Shown piece by piece: positions 8,789 through 18,222 of a stretch of 64,000 nt of DNA. The translations under genes were made by a program, and so were the position numbers. The stretch is from Shewanella abyssi (lineage in GTDB: Bacteria > Pseudomonadota > Gammaproteobacteria > Enterobacterales > Shewanellaceae). The stretch is from positions 113,195 to 177,194 of the forward strand of contig NZ_JAKIKR010000002.1 in the NCBI RefSeq assembly GCF_023284025.1. Reading direction: 5' to 3'. A model generated the notes under the pieces. That model had not been told where the DNA came from. It did no database searches and saw nothing but the letters and a program-made list of their open reading frames with translations. The stretch's first letter is position 1; every line of letters starts with the position of its first letter.

Positions 8789-9781
8789 CTAAACCAACCT
8801 TAGGTTACTTTTTTGGTTGTAATGACTTAAGTATCTCACCGCGACATAAATAACAATGATGGTTGCGATAACTAGCTCGAACTTTGCTGTTAATAATAAG
8901 TTAATTGAAAGGTCGTTTTCGCCGAAAGTATTGATGATCCAAGTGACCGTTTTGAATAAAGCGGTTGCGCCAATAACCATTGGAAAAGTGAATGCGGCAT
9001 AACCTGGACTGAAGGGGAGTTTTAATAAATTAAAGAAGGCGAGGTAGATAATACTGGTCATTAATAGTGCTAAGGTCAGTAATACACCGACAATGATGAC
9101 TGATGGCTGCTCTGATATGGTGAGGTAACCCGCTAAAGAGAGGCTTGCAGGTGCTGCCAGTATTGCAATCGTTGGCTTTGCTGCGTCTGGTATGGGTTCA
9201 CAGAAAATAAGTCTGTAAAGCATAATGGGTAACATGACGAGGTAACTTAGCATGCCAAAGTTAAGAGTCGCGTTGGCAATCCAATGGTTTTGCAGCTGGA
9301 ATAGTTCACTTTGTGGGAATGATACCGCCGCCACAATGATGCCAATGGGGGGTACAAACCAACTAGGAACCATATGGCTAAGTTTAAAATCGACCGCTCT
9401 ATTGTAGATAAACACACAGAGAAAGATAAGATGGATCACGATAGCACAAAGCCATAATGTTAACGCTAGGCTGTGGCTATATTGTCCGATAGCCGCTGAA
9501 ACCACCATTAGCCCCATTGCAAAAGTAGGGATCACGCTGCCAATCACTGGGTGAGATAATTCGGCGATGAGTACTTTGGGGTGCAGCACAAACTTAGTCA
9601 CCAACATCAGTAAAAGAATAGCGGCAATCGAGGCACCACTCAGTTGCGCAATGCCGCCAATGCTCGGCGACATACTTTCCCAAGCCCAGCCCAGACTAGC
9701 AATGGCTAATGCAAGCCCTGCCATAGGGCTTGGTAAGCGGGACACTCTGTGCCTTAGTGTGTTATTTGTAACAGTCATCAT
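8789..9781 (-). CDS. TDT/TehA-SLAC1 family transporter or anion channel
   Basis: 330 residues with about ten membrane helices, the length and topology of the tellurite-resistance/dicarboxylate transporter (TDT) family, which includes TehA, Mae1 and the plant SLAC1 channel. The N terminus RLPSPMAGLALAIASLGWAW is characteristic: the P-x-x-x-A-G-L helix opens TM1. A second mark is SPGYAAFTFPMVIGATALFK near residues 257-276, the conserved pore Phe/Pro region. GGAG lies upstream of the start, and an adjacent second ATG is equally possible. It is a stand-alone gene convergent with the DUF1538 operon. The substrate cannot be assigned. Confidence 0.82.
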   Translation of the reverse strand: MMTVTNNTLRHRVSRLPSPMAGLALAIASLGWAWESMSPSIGGIAQLSGASIAAILLLMLVTKFVLHPKVLIAELSHPVIGSVIPTFAMGLMVVSAAIGQYSHSLALTLWLCAIVIHLIFLCVFIYNRAVDFKLSHMVPSWFVPPIGIIVAAVSFPQSELFQLQNHWIANATLNFGMLSYLVMLPIMLYRLIFCEPIPDAAKPTIAILAAPASLSLAGYLTISEQPSVIIVGVLLTLALLMTSIIYLAFFNLLKLPFSPGYAAFTFPMVIGATALFKTVTWIINTFGENDLSINLLLTAKFELVIATIIVIYVAVRYLSHYNQKSNLRLV

Positions 9782-9897
9782 GTATCTCCAACATCCAATC
9801 TCTATGGACGTATTTTAGAATGACTCTTTAGTAATTAATATTGAAGTTGGCTTAATGTCAGTTTCAAAAAAATTTAATCATCTTGTAGAAAACAGCC

Positions 9898-10971
9898 CTA
9901 AGGTTTTAGCTTACAGCGCAGCAAAGTGTGTCCTAGGCCAATTCCATCAATATCCTCGTCGACAAAAAGTCCGGCTTGGCTGATGAGCTTTAGCAAGGTC
10001 TTACTGTGGTACATACGACTATTACCGTTGGCAATAGCAGTAAAATACAGAGAGGTTGCGTTGACACAAAAGGCGCCGGCTTCGAAGGGTTGGCGATCCC
10101 AGAAGGTTTCCAAAATACACAGCTCACTGTCGCTACGCATAACAGATGCTGCCCGTTGCAAAATACTGAGAATTTCAGTTTCGGAAAAGCAATCTAAAAA
10201 CTGGCTCATCCAATACAGGTCGCCATGTTCACAAAATGGCTTGGCTTCATCGAGCAGATCAGTTGCGTAGGCTTTTACGCGCTCGGCAACACCGGCATTG
10301 TGAGCATTTTCCATTGCCACTTTTAGTTGGCCTGGCAAGTCCATGATGGTGATTTTTACTTGACTATTAAAACCTGTGCAAGCTAATGCCCATTTACCTG
10401 TGTTGCCACCAACATCGACGATATGTTTTGGTTTTGCTTTAAAAATCAGCGGTAATAGAGATTCAAATGCGTGATCTGAGTAGTAATGATCAAACTCAAA
10501 CCAACTCTTCTTTATCTCGTCGGGTAATAGACTTAAACCGGGATAGATAGTTGGCCAATCACCCAGCGAGGCTAACCCTTTAGGTTTGCCTTCTAGAAGT
10601 GAAGCTTCCAATTCAAACAGGCCTTGATAGCACACATCATGGGTAAAGTTTAAGTTGGTTTTCGCCATATCGTCATGCAGTAGGAAGTGACCTATCTTGT
10701 CGAGCACATATGCATCATCGTTGAGGTATAACAGACCCATGCTTAGCCCCATATCAACTAACACACCAACGGCATACTCAGACAATTCGGACTGGCTTGC
10801 TAAAGTGTTTACGCTACAGCCTTTTACACCACAATCAGAAATAAGCTGTAATAGGTTAAATTTTAGTAGGCAGCGTGCCACCTGAAAGCTGATTGGAGCG
10901 AAAGCAATTTTTTGCGCTTCAAACTTGGCGTCAAATGCACCGATTGAAAGAGGGGAACGATAAAAAGGCAT
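9898..10971 (-). CDS. SAM-dependent O-methyltransferase (Methyltransf_2-like)
   Basis: 357 residues. The N-terminal winged-helix dimerisation domain (about 20-110) contains FNLLQLISDCGVKGCSVNTL and LASQSELSEYAVGVLVDMGL. The C-terminal Rossmann domain holds SAM-binding motif I, HIVDVGGNTGKWALACTGF, at about residues 180-198, then MDLPGQL (motif II) and the acidic post-motif region. This is the layout of small-molecule O-methyltransferases of secondary metabolism. The methyl acceptor is unknown. It is transcribed away from the TetR gene at 11128 across a 156-bp spacer, a common regulator/target arrangement, so that regulator may control it. Confidence 0.8.
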   Translation of the reverse strand: MPFYRSPLSIGAFDAKFEAQKIAFAPISFQVARCLLKFNLLQLISDCGVKGCSVNTLASQSELSEYAVGVLVDMGLSMGLLYLNDDAYVLDKIGHFLLHDDMAKTNLNFTHDVCYQGLFELEASLLEGKPKGLASLGDWPTIYPGLSLLPDEIKKSWFEFDHYYSDHAFESLLPLIFKAKPKHIVDVGGNTGKWALACTGFNSQVKITIMDLPGQLKVAMENAHNAGVAERVKAYATDLLDEAKPFCEHGDLYWMSQFLDCFSETEILSILQRAASVMRSDSELCILETFWDRQPFEAGAFCVNATSLYFTAIANGNSRMYHSKTLLKLISQAGLFVDEDIDGIGLGHTLLRCKLKP

Positions 10972-11127
10972 AAGTTAAACCAGACAAGGCTGCTGCAGAA
11001 TTAGTGGAGAGGTATCTTACATGTTACAGTCTCAACATTGTTTGAACTGGATCTTGCTTCAGGCTGTTTAGGGCTAATTCAATGGAGTTAATAGAACCCT
11101 GTGTTTATTAGTCTAAAGGAAGCCATT

Positions 11128-11805
11128 ATGCTTGTACCTTTGACCTACGTAGGTCGTCAAGCCAGCCGAAGTGATGGTCAGTCTAGACGCGTTGAGATCT
11201 TAGAGGCGACGTTAAGGTTAATCGTAACAGAGGGAATTCGCGGTGTGCGCCATAGAGCAGTGGCGGCAGAAGCTGGGGTCCCTTTAGCATCAACAACCTA
11301 TTACTTTAAAGATATTAAAGATTTGATTAGTGATGCACTCACTTTTTTTGCTGAAAAAACCCTATGGATGAATAAGGCGTTAGAAGAGCAAAGCTACCAG
11401 TTGCTAAATAATATGGCTGCAGTGAGTCCAAGCTTATCTAGGGTTGAGTTACAGGCATTAATCGTTGCACGTTTAAGTGAGTTTATATGTGCACATATAA
11501 AAGAGCAGCTAAGCCATCCTGACGATCGGATTTTGGAAAATGCTTTTCATGAAGAAGCGTTACGTAATCAGCAGCTTGCTTCGTCAATTATCCTACTTGA
11601 TGAATCCTTTCTACAAAGCATTAAAACGTTTTTTAGTGCATTTGGCTCGAAAACAGCTTATGAAGATGCACATCAGATTTTGGCAATTATTCGATTACTA
11701 GAGTATCAGTTTTCACTCAGAAAAAGAGTAGATGAGAGTGTGCTAAAAAGCGTGGTAGAAACCACCGTTAATCATATTGTCAGCGCAATAAAAAACCCAA
11801 GCTAA
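11128..11805 (+). CDS. TetR family transcriptional regulator
   Basis: 225 residues from ATG 11128, seven bases after AAAGGA; a GTG at 11101 in frame lacks a ribosome-binding site. The N-terminal HTH is clear: RRVEILEATLRLIVTEGIRG, then VRHRAVAAEAGVPLASTTYY with the Y-Y-F-K turn. The C-terminal domain is helical and has no known ligand pocket signature. It is divergent from the O-methyltransferase gene at 9898-10971 and probably represses it or itself, but no operator palindrome in the 156-bp spacer was convincing. The stop codon TAA lies inside the loop of the shared terminator with cysK. Confidence 0.85.
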   Translation: MLVPLTYVGRQASRSDGQSRRVEILEATLRLIVTEGIRGVRHRAVAAEAGVPLASTTYYFKDIKDLISDALTFFAEKTLWMNKALEEQSYQLLNNMAAVSPSLSRVELQALIVARLSEFICAHIKEQLSHPDDRILENAFHEEALRNQQLASSIILLDESFLQSIKTFFSAFGSKTAYEDAHQILAIIRLLEYQFSLRKRVDESVLKSVVETTVNHIVSAIKNPS

Positions 11806-11817
11806 TGCTTGGGTTTT
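11792..11817. terminator. Bidirectional terminator between tetR and cysK
   Basis: A perfect 11-bp stem, AAAACCCAAGC / GCTTGGGTTTT (11792-11802 with 11807-11817), has a TAAT loop. A/T runs on both sides give a U-tract in either direction, which suits the convergent genes. The tetR stop codon is in the loop. Confidence 0.85.
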
Positions 11818-11834
11818 ATAGTTTAGCTTATCGT

Positions 11835-12803
11835 TTACTGCACGTTTTCTGAGTCACTAAATTCGCCTTGGAACAGCGCTGAAGAAAGATAGCGCTCTGC
11901 TGCTGATGGTAGTACAACAACAATCGTCTTACCTTCAAACTCTGGTAATGCAGCGATGCGATTCGCAGCAACAACGGCAGCACCAGATGAGATCCCAACC
12001 AAGATCCCCTCTTCTTGCATAAGACGGTGTGCCATCTCAATCGAGTCTTCATTAGAAACGGCTTCAACACGGTCAATAAGTTCAAGATCTAAGTTGCCTG
12101 GAATGAATCCAGCACCGATACCTTGAATTTTATGGGGGCCAGGTTGTATCGTTTGGCCTGCAAGCGTTTGCGCGATGACAGGTGAATCAACTGGCTCAAC
12201 AGCAACAGAGGTAATAGCTTTACCTTGGGTGTTCTTAATATAACGACTCACACCGGTAATTGTTCCGCCCGTACCGACACCCGCTACGATAACATCGACT
12301 TCACCGTCGGTATCATTCCAAATTTCAGGTCCGGTCGTTTTTTCGTGAATTTCTGGGTTTGCAGGGTTATTAAACTGCTGCAATAGTACGTACTTTTCAG
12401 GTGCTGATTGGCGAATTTCTTCCGCCTTATCGATGGCGCCCTTCATGCCCTTGGCGCCTTCAGTCAGCACCAGATTCGCCCCCAGTGCTTTAAGCAATTT
12501 ACGACGCTCTAAACTCATGGTATTAGGCATGGTTAACGTCAGCTTATAGCCTCTTGCTGCAGCAACATAAGCAAGCGCGATCCCGGTGTTTCCCGATGTA
12601 GGTTCGATAAGTTCTTTGTCTTGGGTCAATATGCCTTTCTTCTCGGCATCCCAAATCATATTCGAACCTATGCGGCACTTGACGCTAAAGCTTGGGTTAC
12701 GTGCTTCAATTTTGGCAAGAACTTTCCCATTGCTAACACGGTTTAAACGGACAAGTGGTGTGTTGCCAATTGTTTGTGAATTATCTTCAAAAATTTTGCT
12801 CAT
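11835..12803 (-). CDS. cysK: Cysteine synthase A (O-acetylserine sulfhydrylase)
   Basis: 322 residues, the normal CysK length. It makes L-cysteine from O-acetyl-L-serine and sulfide in the cytoplasm, using PLP. The Schiff-base lysine is Lys42 in [13 protein letters not shown]. The substrate loop [18 protein letters not shown] and the phosphate-cup [14 protein letters not shown] are intact, and [11 protein letters not shown] is the PLP-ring site. CysM has a different active-site region and lacks this spacing. AAGGAG is ten bases upstream of the ATG. It is a single-gene unit ending at the shared hairpin with tetR. Regulation by CysB is expected from the family, but no site was identified. Confidence 0.95.
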   Translation of the reverse strand: MSKIFEDNSQTIGNTPLVRLNRVSNGKVLAKIEARNPSFSVKCRIGSNMIWDAEKKGILTQDKELIEPTSGNTGIALAYVAAARGYKLTLTMPNTMSLERRKLLKALGANLVLTEGAKGMKGAIDKAEEIRQSAPEKYVLLQQFNNPANPEIHEKTTGPEIWNDTDGEVDVIVAGVGTGGTITGVSRYIKNTQGKAITSVAVEPVDSPVIAQTLAGQTIQPGPHKIQGIGAGFIPGNLDLELIDRVEAVSNEDSIEMAHRLMQEEGILVGISSGAAVVAANRIAALPEFEGKTIVVVLPSAAERYLSSALFQGEFSDSENVQ

Positions 12804-13022
12804 GGGCTGCTTGCTCCTTAAAATGCATTGCTAAAGCATAATCGTCTTTTGCGGCAATAGAAGTGATTGTTTGTTCTTCGTTATTCCTTTTAGTTATTAA
12901 AGCGATTGCTGTTATATGTATTCAATAGTATTTCTATAGGATTCAATTGTTAATATAAGGTTAACCTGGTGGTAGTATAAGCCTCTGAGTAAACGACCCG
13001 CCCTTGTGACTGGAAAGTATAG

Positions 13023-14180
13023 ATGAATAAATCACACCTTGATGAAGCGATAGATCCCAAGTCATTAGTCACGCCTTACGCCTTTAAAATCGCCCCCAAG
13101 GTACTTTACAAACCATTAGCAAGCCCTTTAAAGCGTGCATTAGCGATTATTGTTGATGGGTTACTTGTTGCTGCTTTGGCTGAAAATGCGGGTTGGATCT
13201 TTGTCTTAATGGTTGCGCTCACCGTGGTGATCCACAAAAGAAGCCGCACAATGGGCAAGGCAATAAAATGGGCGCTTTACGCTTTGATGTTGGTTGGAAT
13301 GATATTTGCGTTGGTAAATTATCAAGAGGACAGCCGCGATAGCACACCACAGAGCGGACAAGTCCAATCGATAGACCCTCAAGCAGATTCTGGTTCTGAA
13401 ACGTTGCAAACATTGACAGAATTAAGCCATTACTTGCCAGCGATAATTTTTGCGAGTCAGTGCCAAGACTATAAATGCGCTCTACAAGGTTTAGCTGCTG
13501 TTAAAGATGGGTTAACACGTTCCAACCTATCGGCGAATGAACAGGGCCGAATATTACAAGAATTGATCGATGACCTGCCTTTATCTAAGCAAGAGATAGA
13601 TAAATTGCAAGCTGAGCTAATGAATACTCCCACCAAAGCGCTTCCTGTAGAGCTAGCTATAGAGGCTAGCGACGAAGCTACAGCAGCTAAAACACGCGTC
13701 AAGCCCAGTGTGAAGGATGAATTTAGCGACATTGATAAAATTGATTGGGACGATGTAGGCAGTGATAGCGACACTACATCGACAGATGATCCAACCTCGA
13801 GTCCGTTAGCCTGGTTAATCGGCTTTTTAAATGATATGGGCTTAGGCTTTGGTTGGGCCGCTTTTTATTTTACCGTGTTTACGGCTTGGTTTGATGGTCA
13901 AACACTGGGTAAGAAACTGCTGGGGATAAGCGTCATTCAGCTCGATGGTTCTAAAATCACCCTGTGGGCAGCCTTTGGTCGATATGGCGGTTATGCCGCA
14001 GGATTTACGACTGGCTTATTAGGTTTCATCCAAATATTTTGGGATGCGAATAGACAAGCTATCCAAGATAAAATTTCAGCCACTGTTGTCATTGATTTAA
14101 GAAAAACCCCGCTAGAACATCCTCAGCAGGCAACAAGCGTTAATGCACTTGATGCATCGACTAATACGAAAGTTGCATAA
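13023..14180 (+). CDS. RDD family membrane protein with an interrupted RDD domain
   Basis: 385 residues. The RDD domain is split. The first half (about 33-100) has SPLKRALAIIVDGLLVAALA with the Arg-Asp pair and two or three membrane segments. The second half (about 260-365) has WFDGQTLGKKLLGISVIQLD and GRYGGYAAGF, the typical second RDD signature. Between them is a soluble, Ser/Asp/Thr-rich insert of about 150 residues with a helical part (SQCQDYKCALQGL) and an acidic linker. RDD proteins are inner-membrane proteins of mostly unknown role, a few linked to ion exchange. It stands alone, and ordinary RDD proteins are much shorter. Confidence 0.75.
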   Translation: MNKSHLDEAIDPKSLVTPYAFKIAPKVLYKPLASPLKRALAIIVDGLLVAALAENAGWIFVLMVALTVVIHKRSRTMGKAIKWALYALMLVGMIFALVNYQEDSRDSTPQSGQVQSIDPQADSGSETLQTLTELSHYLPAIIFASQCQDYKCALQGLAAVKDGLTRSNLSANEQGRILQELIDDLPLSKQEIDKLQAELMNTPTKALPVELAIEASDEATAAKTRVKPSVKDEFSDIDKIDWDDVGSDSDTTSTDDPTSSPLAWLIGFLNDMGLGFGWAAFYFTVFTAWFDGQTLGKKLLGISVIQLDGSKITLWAAFGRYGGYAAGFTTGLLGFIQIFWDANRQAIQDKISATVVIDLRKTPLEHPQQATSVNALDASTNTKVA

Positions 14181-14364
14181 AGTTAACCTAATATATACCG
14201 TTTCGGACTACTAAGCGTTAAGCTGCTCACAGAATTTAAAAATGTGCCGCATGGCATAGGTGCAGTTTTCCCTTTCTACATGCAAACTTAATCATTAAAA
14301 AGGTTTTTGATAAAGAGCTATTTAGGTTTTGTGGAGAAGGAGTAGGGATTGAAGGAGAGTTAAG

Positions 14365-15606
14365 TTGCGGATCTTAGTCGTTGAAGATAGCCAAGTTGTA
14401 TCTAGGGTAATGCGCCATTTATTGACCCAAGAATTAGCTTGTGAAGTCGATGTCGCCCCCGATATGGCTAGCGCGAAAAAGCTATTGTTAGATAACGAGT
14501 ACTTTGTCGCGGTGACTGATCTCAATCTGCCTGATGCTCAGGAGGGAGAGATAGTAAAGTTTGTTCTAGCACAGCAGATCCCTTGTATCGTATTAACCGG
14601 AAGCTGGAACCCTCAAGAAAGGTCGCGACTATTACAGTTAGGCATCGTCGATTATGTGCTAAAAGAAAACCGTTTTAGCTATGAATATACCGCTAAATTG
14701 GTAAAGCGCTTACAGCGAAACCAAAGCGTTAAAGTGCTGGTGGCTGACGATTCAGTTGTGAGTCGTAAGTTTATTCGTAGTCTATTAGAGCAGCACCTTT
14801 TTCAGGTTATCGAAGCTGATGATGGTGTGGCAGCGCTCGATACCCTCAAAGATAATCCTGATATTAAACTGCTTATTACCGATTACAATATGCCTCGACT
14901 GGATGGTTTCGGACTGATCATTAACGTTAGAGAGCAATTCAGTCGAGAAGATTTGGCGATTATTGGTTTATCGAGTGACAGTGATGAAAGTCTATCGGCT
15001 CGGTTTATCAAGAATGGCGCTAATGATTTTTTACAAAAGCCCTTTGTTCATGAAGAGTTTCATTGTCGAGTGCTCAACACGTTGGATGCTCTAGACATGA
15101 TGGCGAAACTTTGGGGGCAAGCAAACCTAGATTATCTCACTAATGTATTTAATCGACGTTACTTCTTTAGTTTGTACGAAGACAAATTGCCTGTCATCGC
15201 TCGAAATCAAGGAGTGCTGTCTTTAGGGTTAATGGATATCGACTTTTTCAAGAAAGTGAATGATAGCTATGGCCATGATGTGGGCGATGAAGTTCTCATC
15301 GAGTTTGCAGCGCGATTAACGCAATCTTTTTCACAGCATTTTACCGTGGCTAGATTTGGTGGTGAAGAGTTTGTTATCGGCTTTAAAGGGCTTAGTGTAG
15401 AAAAAGCATTTGCGTTATTAGACCGATTTAGAATGCAGATGGAGAGCAAGCCTGTAGTGACCAGCAAAGGTGATTTGACGATTACTGTTAGTACTGGTGT
15501 TGTTGATTTTACAGCGGGAGAGAGTGTAGATGACATGCTTCAGCGCGCAGATCTCGCCCTATATGAAGCGAAAGGTGGCGGACGTAACTTGGTGTGTATA
15601 GGGTAA
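14365..15606 (+). CDS. Response regulator with two REC domains and a GGDEF diguanylate cyclase domain
   Basis: 413 residues. The start is TTG 14365 with AAGGAGAG five bases upstream; no ATG fits. REC1 (about 1-120) has RILVVEDSQVV, the phospho-acceptor region AVTDLNLPD and VLKEN. REC2 (about 127-245) has VLVADDSVVSRK, LITDYNMPRLDGF and FLQKPF. The GGDEF domain (about 250-413) has LDYLTNVFNRRYF and the intact active-site motif GGEEF at 332-336, so it should make c-di-GMP. The product-inhibition RxxD site five residues before GGEEF is missing, so feedback by that route is unlikely. It is a single gene with no adjacent histidine kinase. Confidence 0.88.
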   Translation: MRILVVEDSQVVSRVMRHLLTQELACEVDVAPDMASAKKLLLDNEYFVAVTDLNLPDAQEGEIVKFVLAQQIPCIVLTGSWNPQERSRLLQLGIVDYVLKENRFSYEYTAKLVKRLQRNQSVKVLVADDSVVSRKFIRSLLEQHLFQVIEADDGVAALDTLKDNPDIKLLITDYNMPRLDGFGLIINVREQFSREDLAIIGLSSDSDESLSARFIKNGANDFLQKPFVHEEFHCRVLNTLDALDMMAKLWGQANLDYLTNVFNRRYFFSLYEDKLPVIARNQGVLSLGLMDIDFFKKVNDSYGHDVGDEVLIEFAARLTQSFSQHFTVARFGGEEFVIGFKGLSVEKAFALLDRFRMQMESKPVVTSKGDLTITVSTGVVDFTAGESVDDMLQRADLALYEAKGGGRNLVCIG

Positions 15607-15625
15607 GCTTAACTGCGATTTGGTT

Positions 15626-15655
15626 AAGAGCTTAAACGATATCGTTTAAGCTCTT
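15626..15655. terminator. Bidirectional palindromic terminator
   Basis: A perfect 30-bp palindrome (15626-15640 with 15641-15655, arms beginning AAGAGCTTAAACGAT) is followed by TTTAAT. It sits between the convergent response-regulator and DUF5916 genes. The zero-base centre means the real loop is about four bases. Confidence 0.75.
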
Positions 15656-15697
15656 TTAATGGGTTCTCATTTTATGGGGCGAATACGGCTTATCATG

Positions 15698-18037
15698 CTA
15701 AAGGATCCAGGCGTAACTCATTTTCATAAAATAGGTTTCTTCGGTTTTCATCAATGAATCAATCGAATCATTAGACTTTAAGCCATCAGAGTAGCCCAAA
15801 TAAAATACGCTCTGTGGATTAAGCTTATAACCATAAAGGATCTCGTTACCCAAGTTTTGCTGCTGCTTATTCGGTGAGCCATAACGGTAAAGATTAGGGT
15901 CTCTTTCAATATGGGTGTAGACGCTGGAGAGGCGAATAAAGTTATGGATATCGATATACCAGCTTAATCTAACGTCACTCAAATTTGCAGTAAACAAGCG
16001 TCCGTCATCGACATCCATTGTGCGGTACACATGAGACACATCGAGCTCAACGGCATCGGTGATGTTCCATTGAATGCCGGGATTAAGCAGAAACTTAGTG
16101 CCTAACTGATCATTAGAGAAATCGATGCTATCACCATAGTTAATATCGATCTCTAGGAATAATGTGCGAGTGGGTTTCATGTTGGCGTAAAACCAGCCCA
16201 TTGTTTCGTCAAATGTCTGGCTGTTATTTTTAACCGCAAGGCTAGCGCTATCATGTCGTCTACCAACGCGCTGACGATTGACTAACCCAAATGCGGTGTA
16301 ACTTTGCCACATCCCTTCAAATTCAAGTTTACCTTCGGCTTCCTGCTCCAGTTTTTCACCCGCTTGGTTGTGGCTGATATCCCAATCACCACTCACTCTA
16401 ATTTTGTTGAAGTTGCTGTCTTGGGGATACCAAGTGTAACCGCCGCCAACGACAAACTTGCTAAAATCTACTTTTTCAATAAAGCCTAAGTCGGCTCTAA
16501 AATCCTCCGCTACAGACTGATATTGCGCTACAGTGTTCCAATTGCGGGTTTCGTGTTCATACTTTGCTAAATACATATCACCATGAATAGCATCGGTGCT
16601 ATTGGTGCGTAAAACACGTTCGTTTATGCCGCAATCAGTTAAATCACAATCGGTTTCTGGCAAGCAATCACTGTTACTGCATAAGGTCTGTGAAAAACCA
16701 AGCGGATATTGGGTCTCAGAGACGACATATTGCCCCGTAAACGTGTCTTGCTCAGTGGGCTGGTATTTAACGTCAACACTGGTGACATAGTTATGATAGT
16801 CATCACTGCTTTTAGCCGTTACCAAGGCTCCCATCGACAATTCCTTGCCAACGTCGTAGCGATAACGGCCAGCAAAGTTCTGACTTTTTTCATCAATGCT
16901 GGCGATATCAGAGCTTAGATTGCCAGGCACTAAAAAAGTAGTGGTGGTGTCATTAGTCGCGAGTGTTGCAAAGGTATGCTCGCCGACTTTACTGGTGAGT
17001 TTGAGTCCATAGTCGGGAGAGACGATGTTGCGGGTGTGGAGCAGGTTTAACTGGGTATCGAAATAGTCTTTATTATCGAGGAAAAATGCGCGCTTCTCTG
17101 GGTAAAATAGCGCGAAAGTACTGTTAATATCGAGCTGGCCAGCATCGGCTTCCACTTGAGAAAAATCAGGGTTAATGGTTGCACTTAACAAGGTACTTGG
17201 GGTAATGCCCCAGCGAATATCCAGGCTAGGCTCTATATTGTTTTCACTTTCCCAATCACTACTTAGTGCATGGGGACGCCGGCTATTTCGGTTAAAAACA
17301 ACAGAGGGTGTGATCTGTAAATCGCTGCCTTGTTCTAGGTTCGACATGCCACTCATCACCCCAAATTGACATAACTGACAACTGTTATTTCTGTCGATTG
17401 GGTGGCTTGAGATCCGGTGTTGCTCGTTTCGTGGGTAGATTCTAACCAGTTCAACACCCCATTTTTGCTCGGCGGTGCTATCAAAGTTGAGCACTCTGAA
17501 AGGCAGTTCAATTTCAACTTGATAACCTGTGTCAGTGCGCTTAGCAGCTGCGAACCAAATGCCATCCCATGCATCGCTTTCACTGCCTGTTAGCTCATTC
17601 TCAATCGAGTCCATTTGCACGCCATAGGCGTTGACAAAGAACTGATAAGCTAATCGAGCATCATTAAAAGTATCGAGCTTTATACCGACGAGATCATCCC
17701 CCCAAACGCTGTCACGATCACTCAGGTTTGCCCTGATCTGTGCTGGATTTGGGTCGTAGGCAGTAAATGCCAAGAATAGGCTAGTATCGGTTGAATAGAT
17801 CTTTACCTCAGTTTTCACCGCTGCGGTTATGTTTTCCCCAGGACTGGTTTCGATGTTGATTAGAGTCGAAGCGGCGTTTTTCCACTGCGGCTCGTTAAAC
17901 TCCCCATCAACCTCAATGTTACCGCTGAGTGTCGGGATTTGAATATTGAATTGACTTTCTTGGCCTGCATTAGCATTAAAAGAGTAAGTTGAGGCGGCGA
18001 TAAGTAGTGTAGTAGCAAAGAGAGCAGCTTTATTCAT
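15698..18037 (-). CDS. DUF5916 outer-membrane protein with N-terminal CBM9-like domain
   Basis: 779 residues. A signal peptide at 1-24 ends in NANA. Residues 30-230 form a carbohydrate-binding module 9-like domain: GNIEVDGEFNEPQWKNA, then LFLAFTAYDPNP and the closing GYQVEIELPF. From about 250 a DUF5916 region rich in alternating beta strands and ending in aromatic residues (MKMSYAWIL) looks like an outer-membrane beta barrel. LFYPEKRAFFLDNKDYFDTQ is a strong family mark. Such proteins are common in marine Shewanella and Bacteroidetes; proposed roles are polysaccharide binding or transport, none certain. A short Cys-rich loop (CSNSDCLPETDCDLTDCG) stands out and could bind metal or form disulfides. 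Confidence 0.8.
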   Translation of the reverse strand: MNKAALFATTLLIAASTYSFNANAGQESQFNIQIPTLSGNIEVDGEFNEPQWKNAASTLINIETSPGENITAAVKTEVKIYSTDTSLFLAFTAYDPNPAQIRANLSDRDSVWGDDLVGIKLDTFNDARLAYQFFVNAYGVQMDSIENELTGSESDAWDGIWFAAAKRTDTGYQVEIELPFRVLNFDSTAEQKWGVELVRIYPRNEQHRISSHPIDRNNSCQLCQFGVMSGMSNLEQGSDLQITPSVVFNRNSRRPHALSSDWESENNIEPSLDIRWGITPSTLLSATINPDFSQVEADAGQLDINSTFALFYPEKRAFFLDNKDYFDTQLNLLHTRNIVSPDYGLKLTSKVGEHTFATLATNDTTTTFLVPGNLSSDIASIDEKSQNFAGRYRYDVGKELSMGALVTAKSSDDYHNYVTSVDVKYQPTEQDTFTGQYVVSETQYPLGFSQTLCSNSDCLPETDCDLTDCGINERVLRTNSTDAIHGDMYLAKYEHETRNWNTVAQYQSVAEDFRADLGFIEKVDFSKFVVGGGYTWYPQDSNFNKIRVSGDWDISHNQAGEKLEQEAEGKLEFEGMWQSYTAFGLVNRQRVGRRHDSASLAVKNNSQTFDETMGWFYANMKPTRTLFLEIDINYGDSIDFSNDQLGTKFLLNPGIQWNITDAVELDVSHVYRTMDVDDGRLFTANLSDVRLSWYIDIHNFIRLSSVYTHIERDPNLYRYGSPNKQQQNLGNEILYGYKLNPQSVFYLGYSDGLKSNDSIDSLMKTEETYFMKMSYAWIL

Positions 18038-18222
18038 TTGTTATTATTACTGAAAGCGAGTCGTTTAGGTGTGTGAATTGTAAATGAATTATGTGTGGAA
18101 AAGGTGGGCTATTTGTTACAAATGTTGTCGAGAGGACAAGGCTGGCAAAAATGAGACTGTTTAACCGTTAGACCACGAATAAACATGGCCTAACGTCGCT
18201 ATTTTGTGTGATTTATAGTGAG

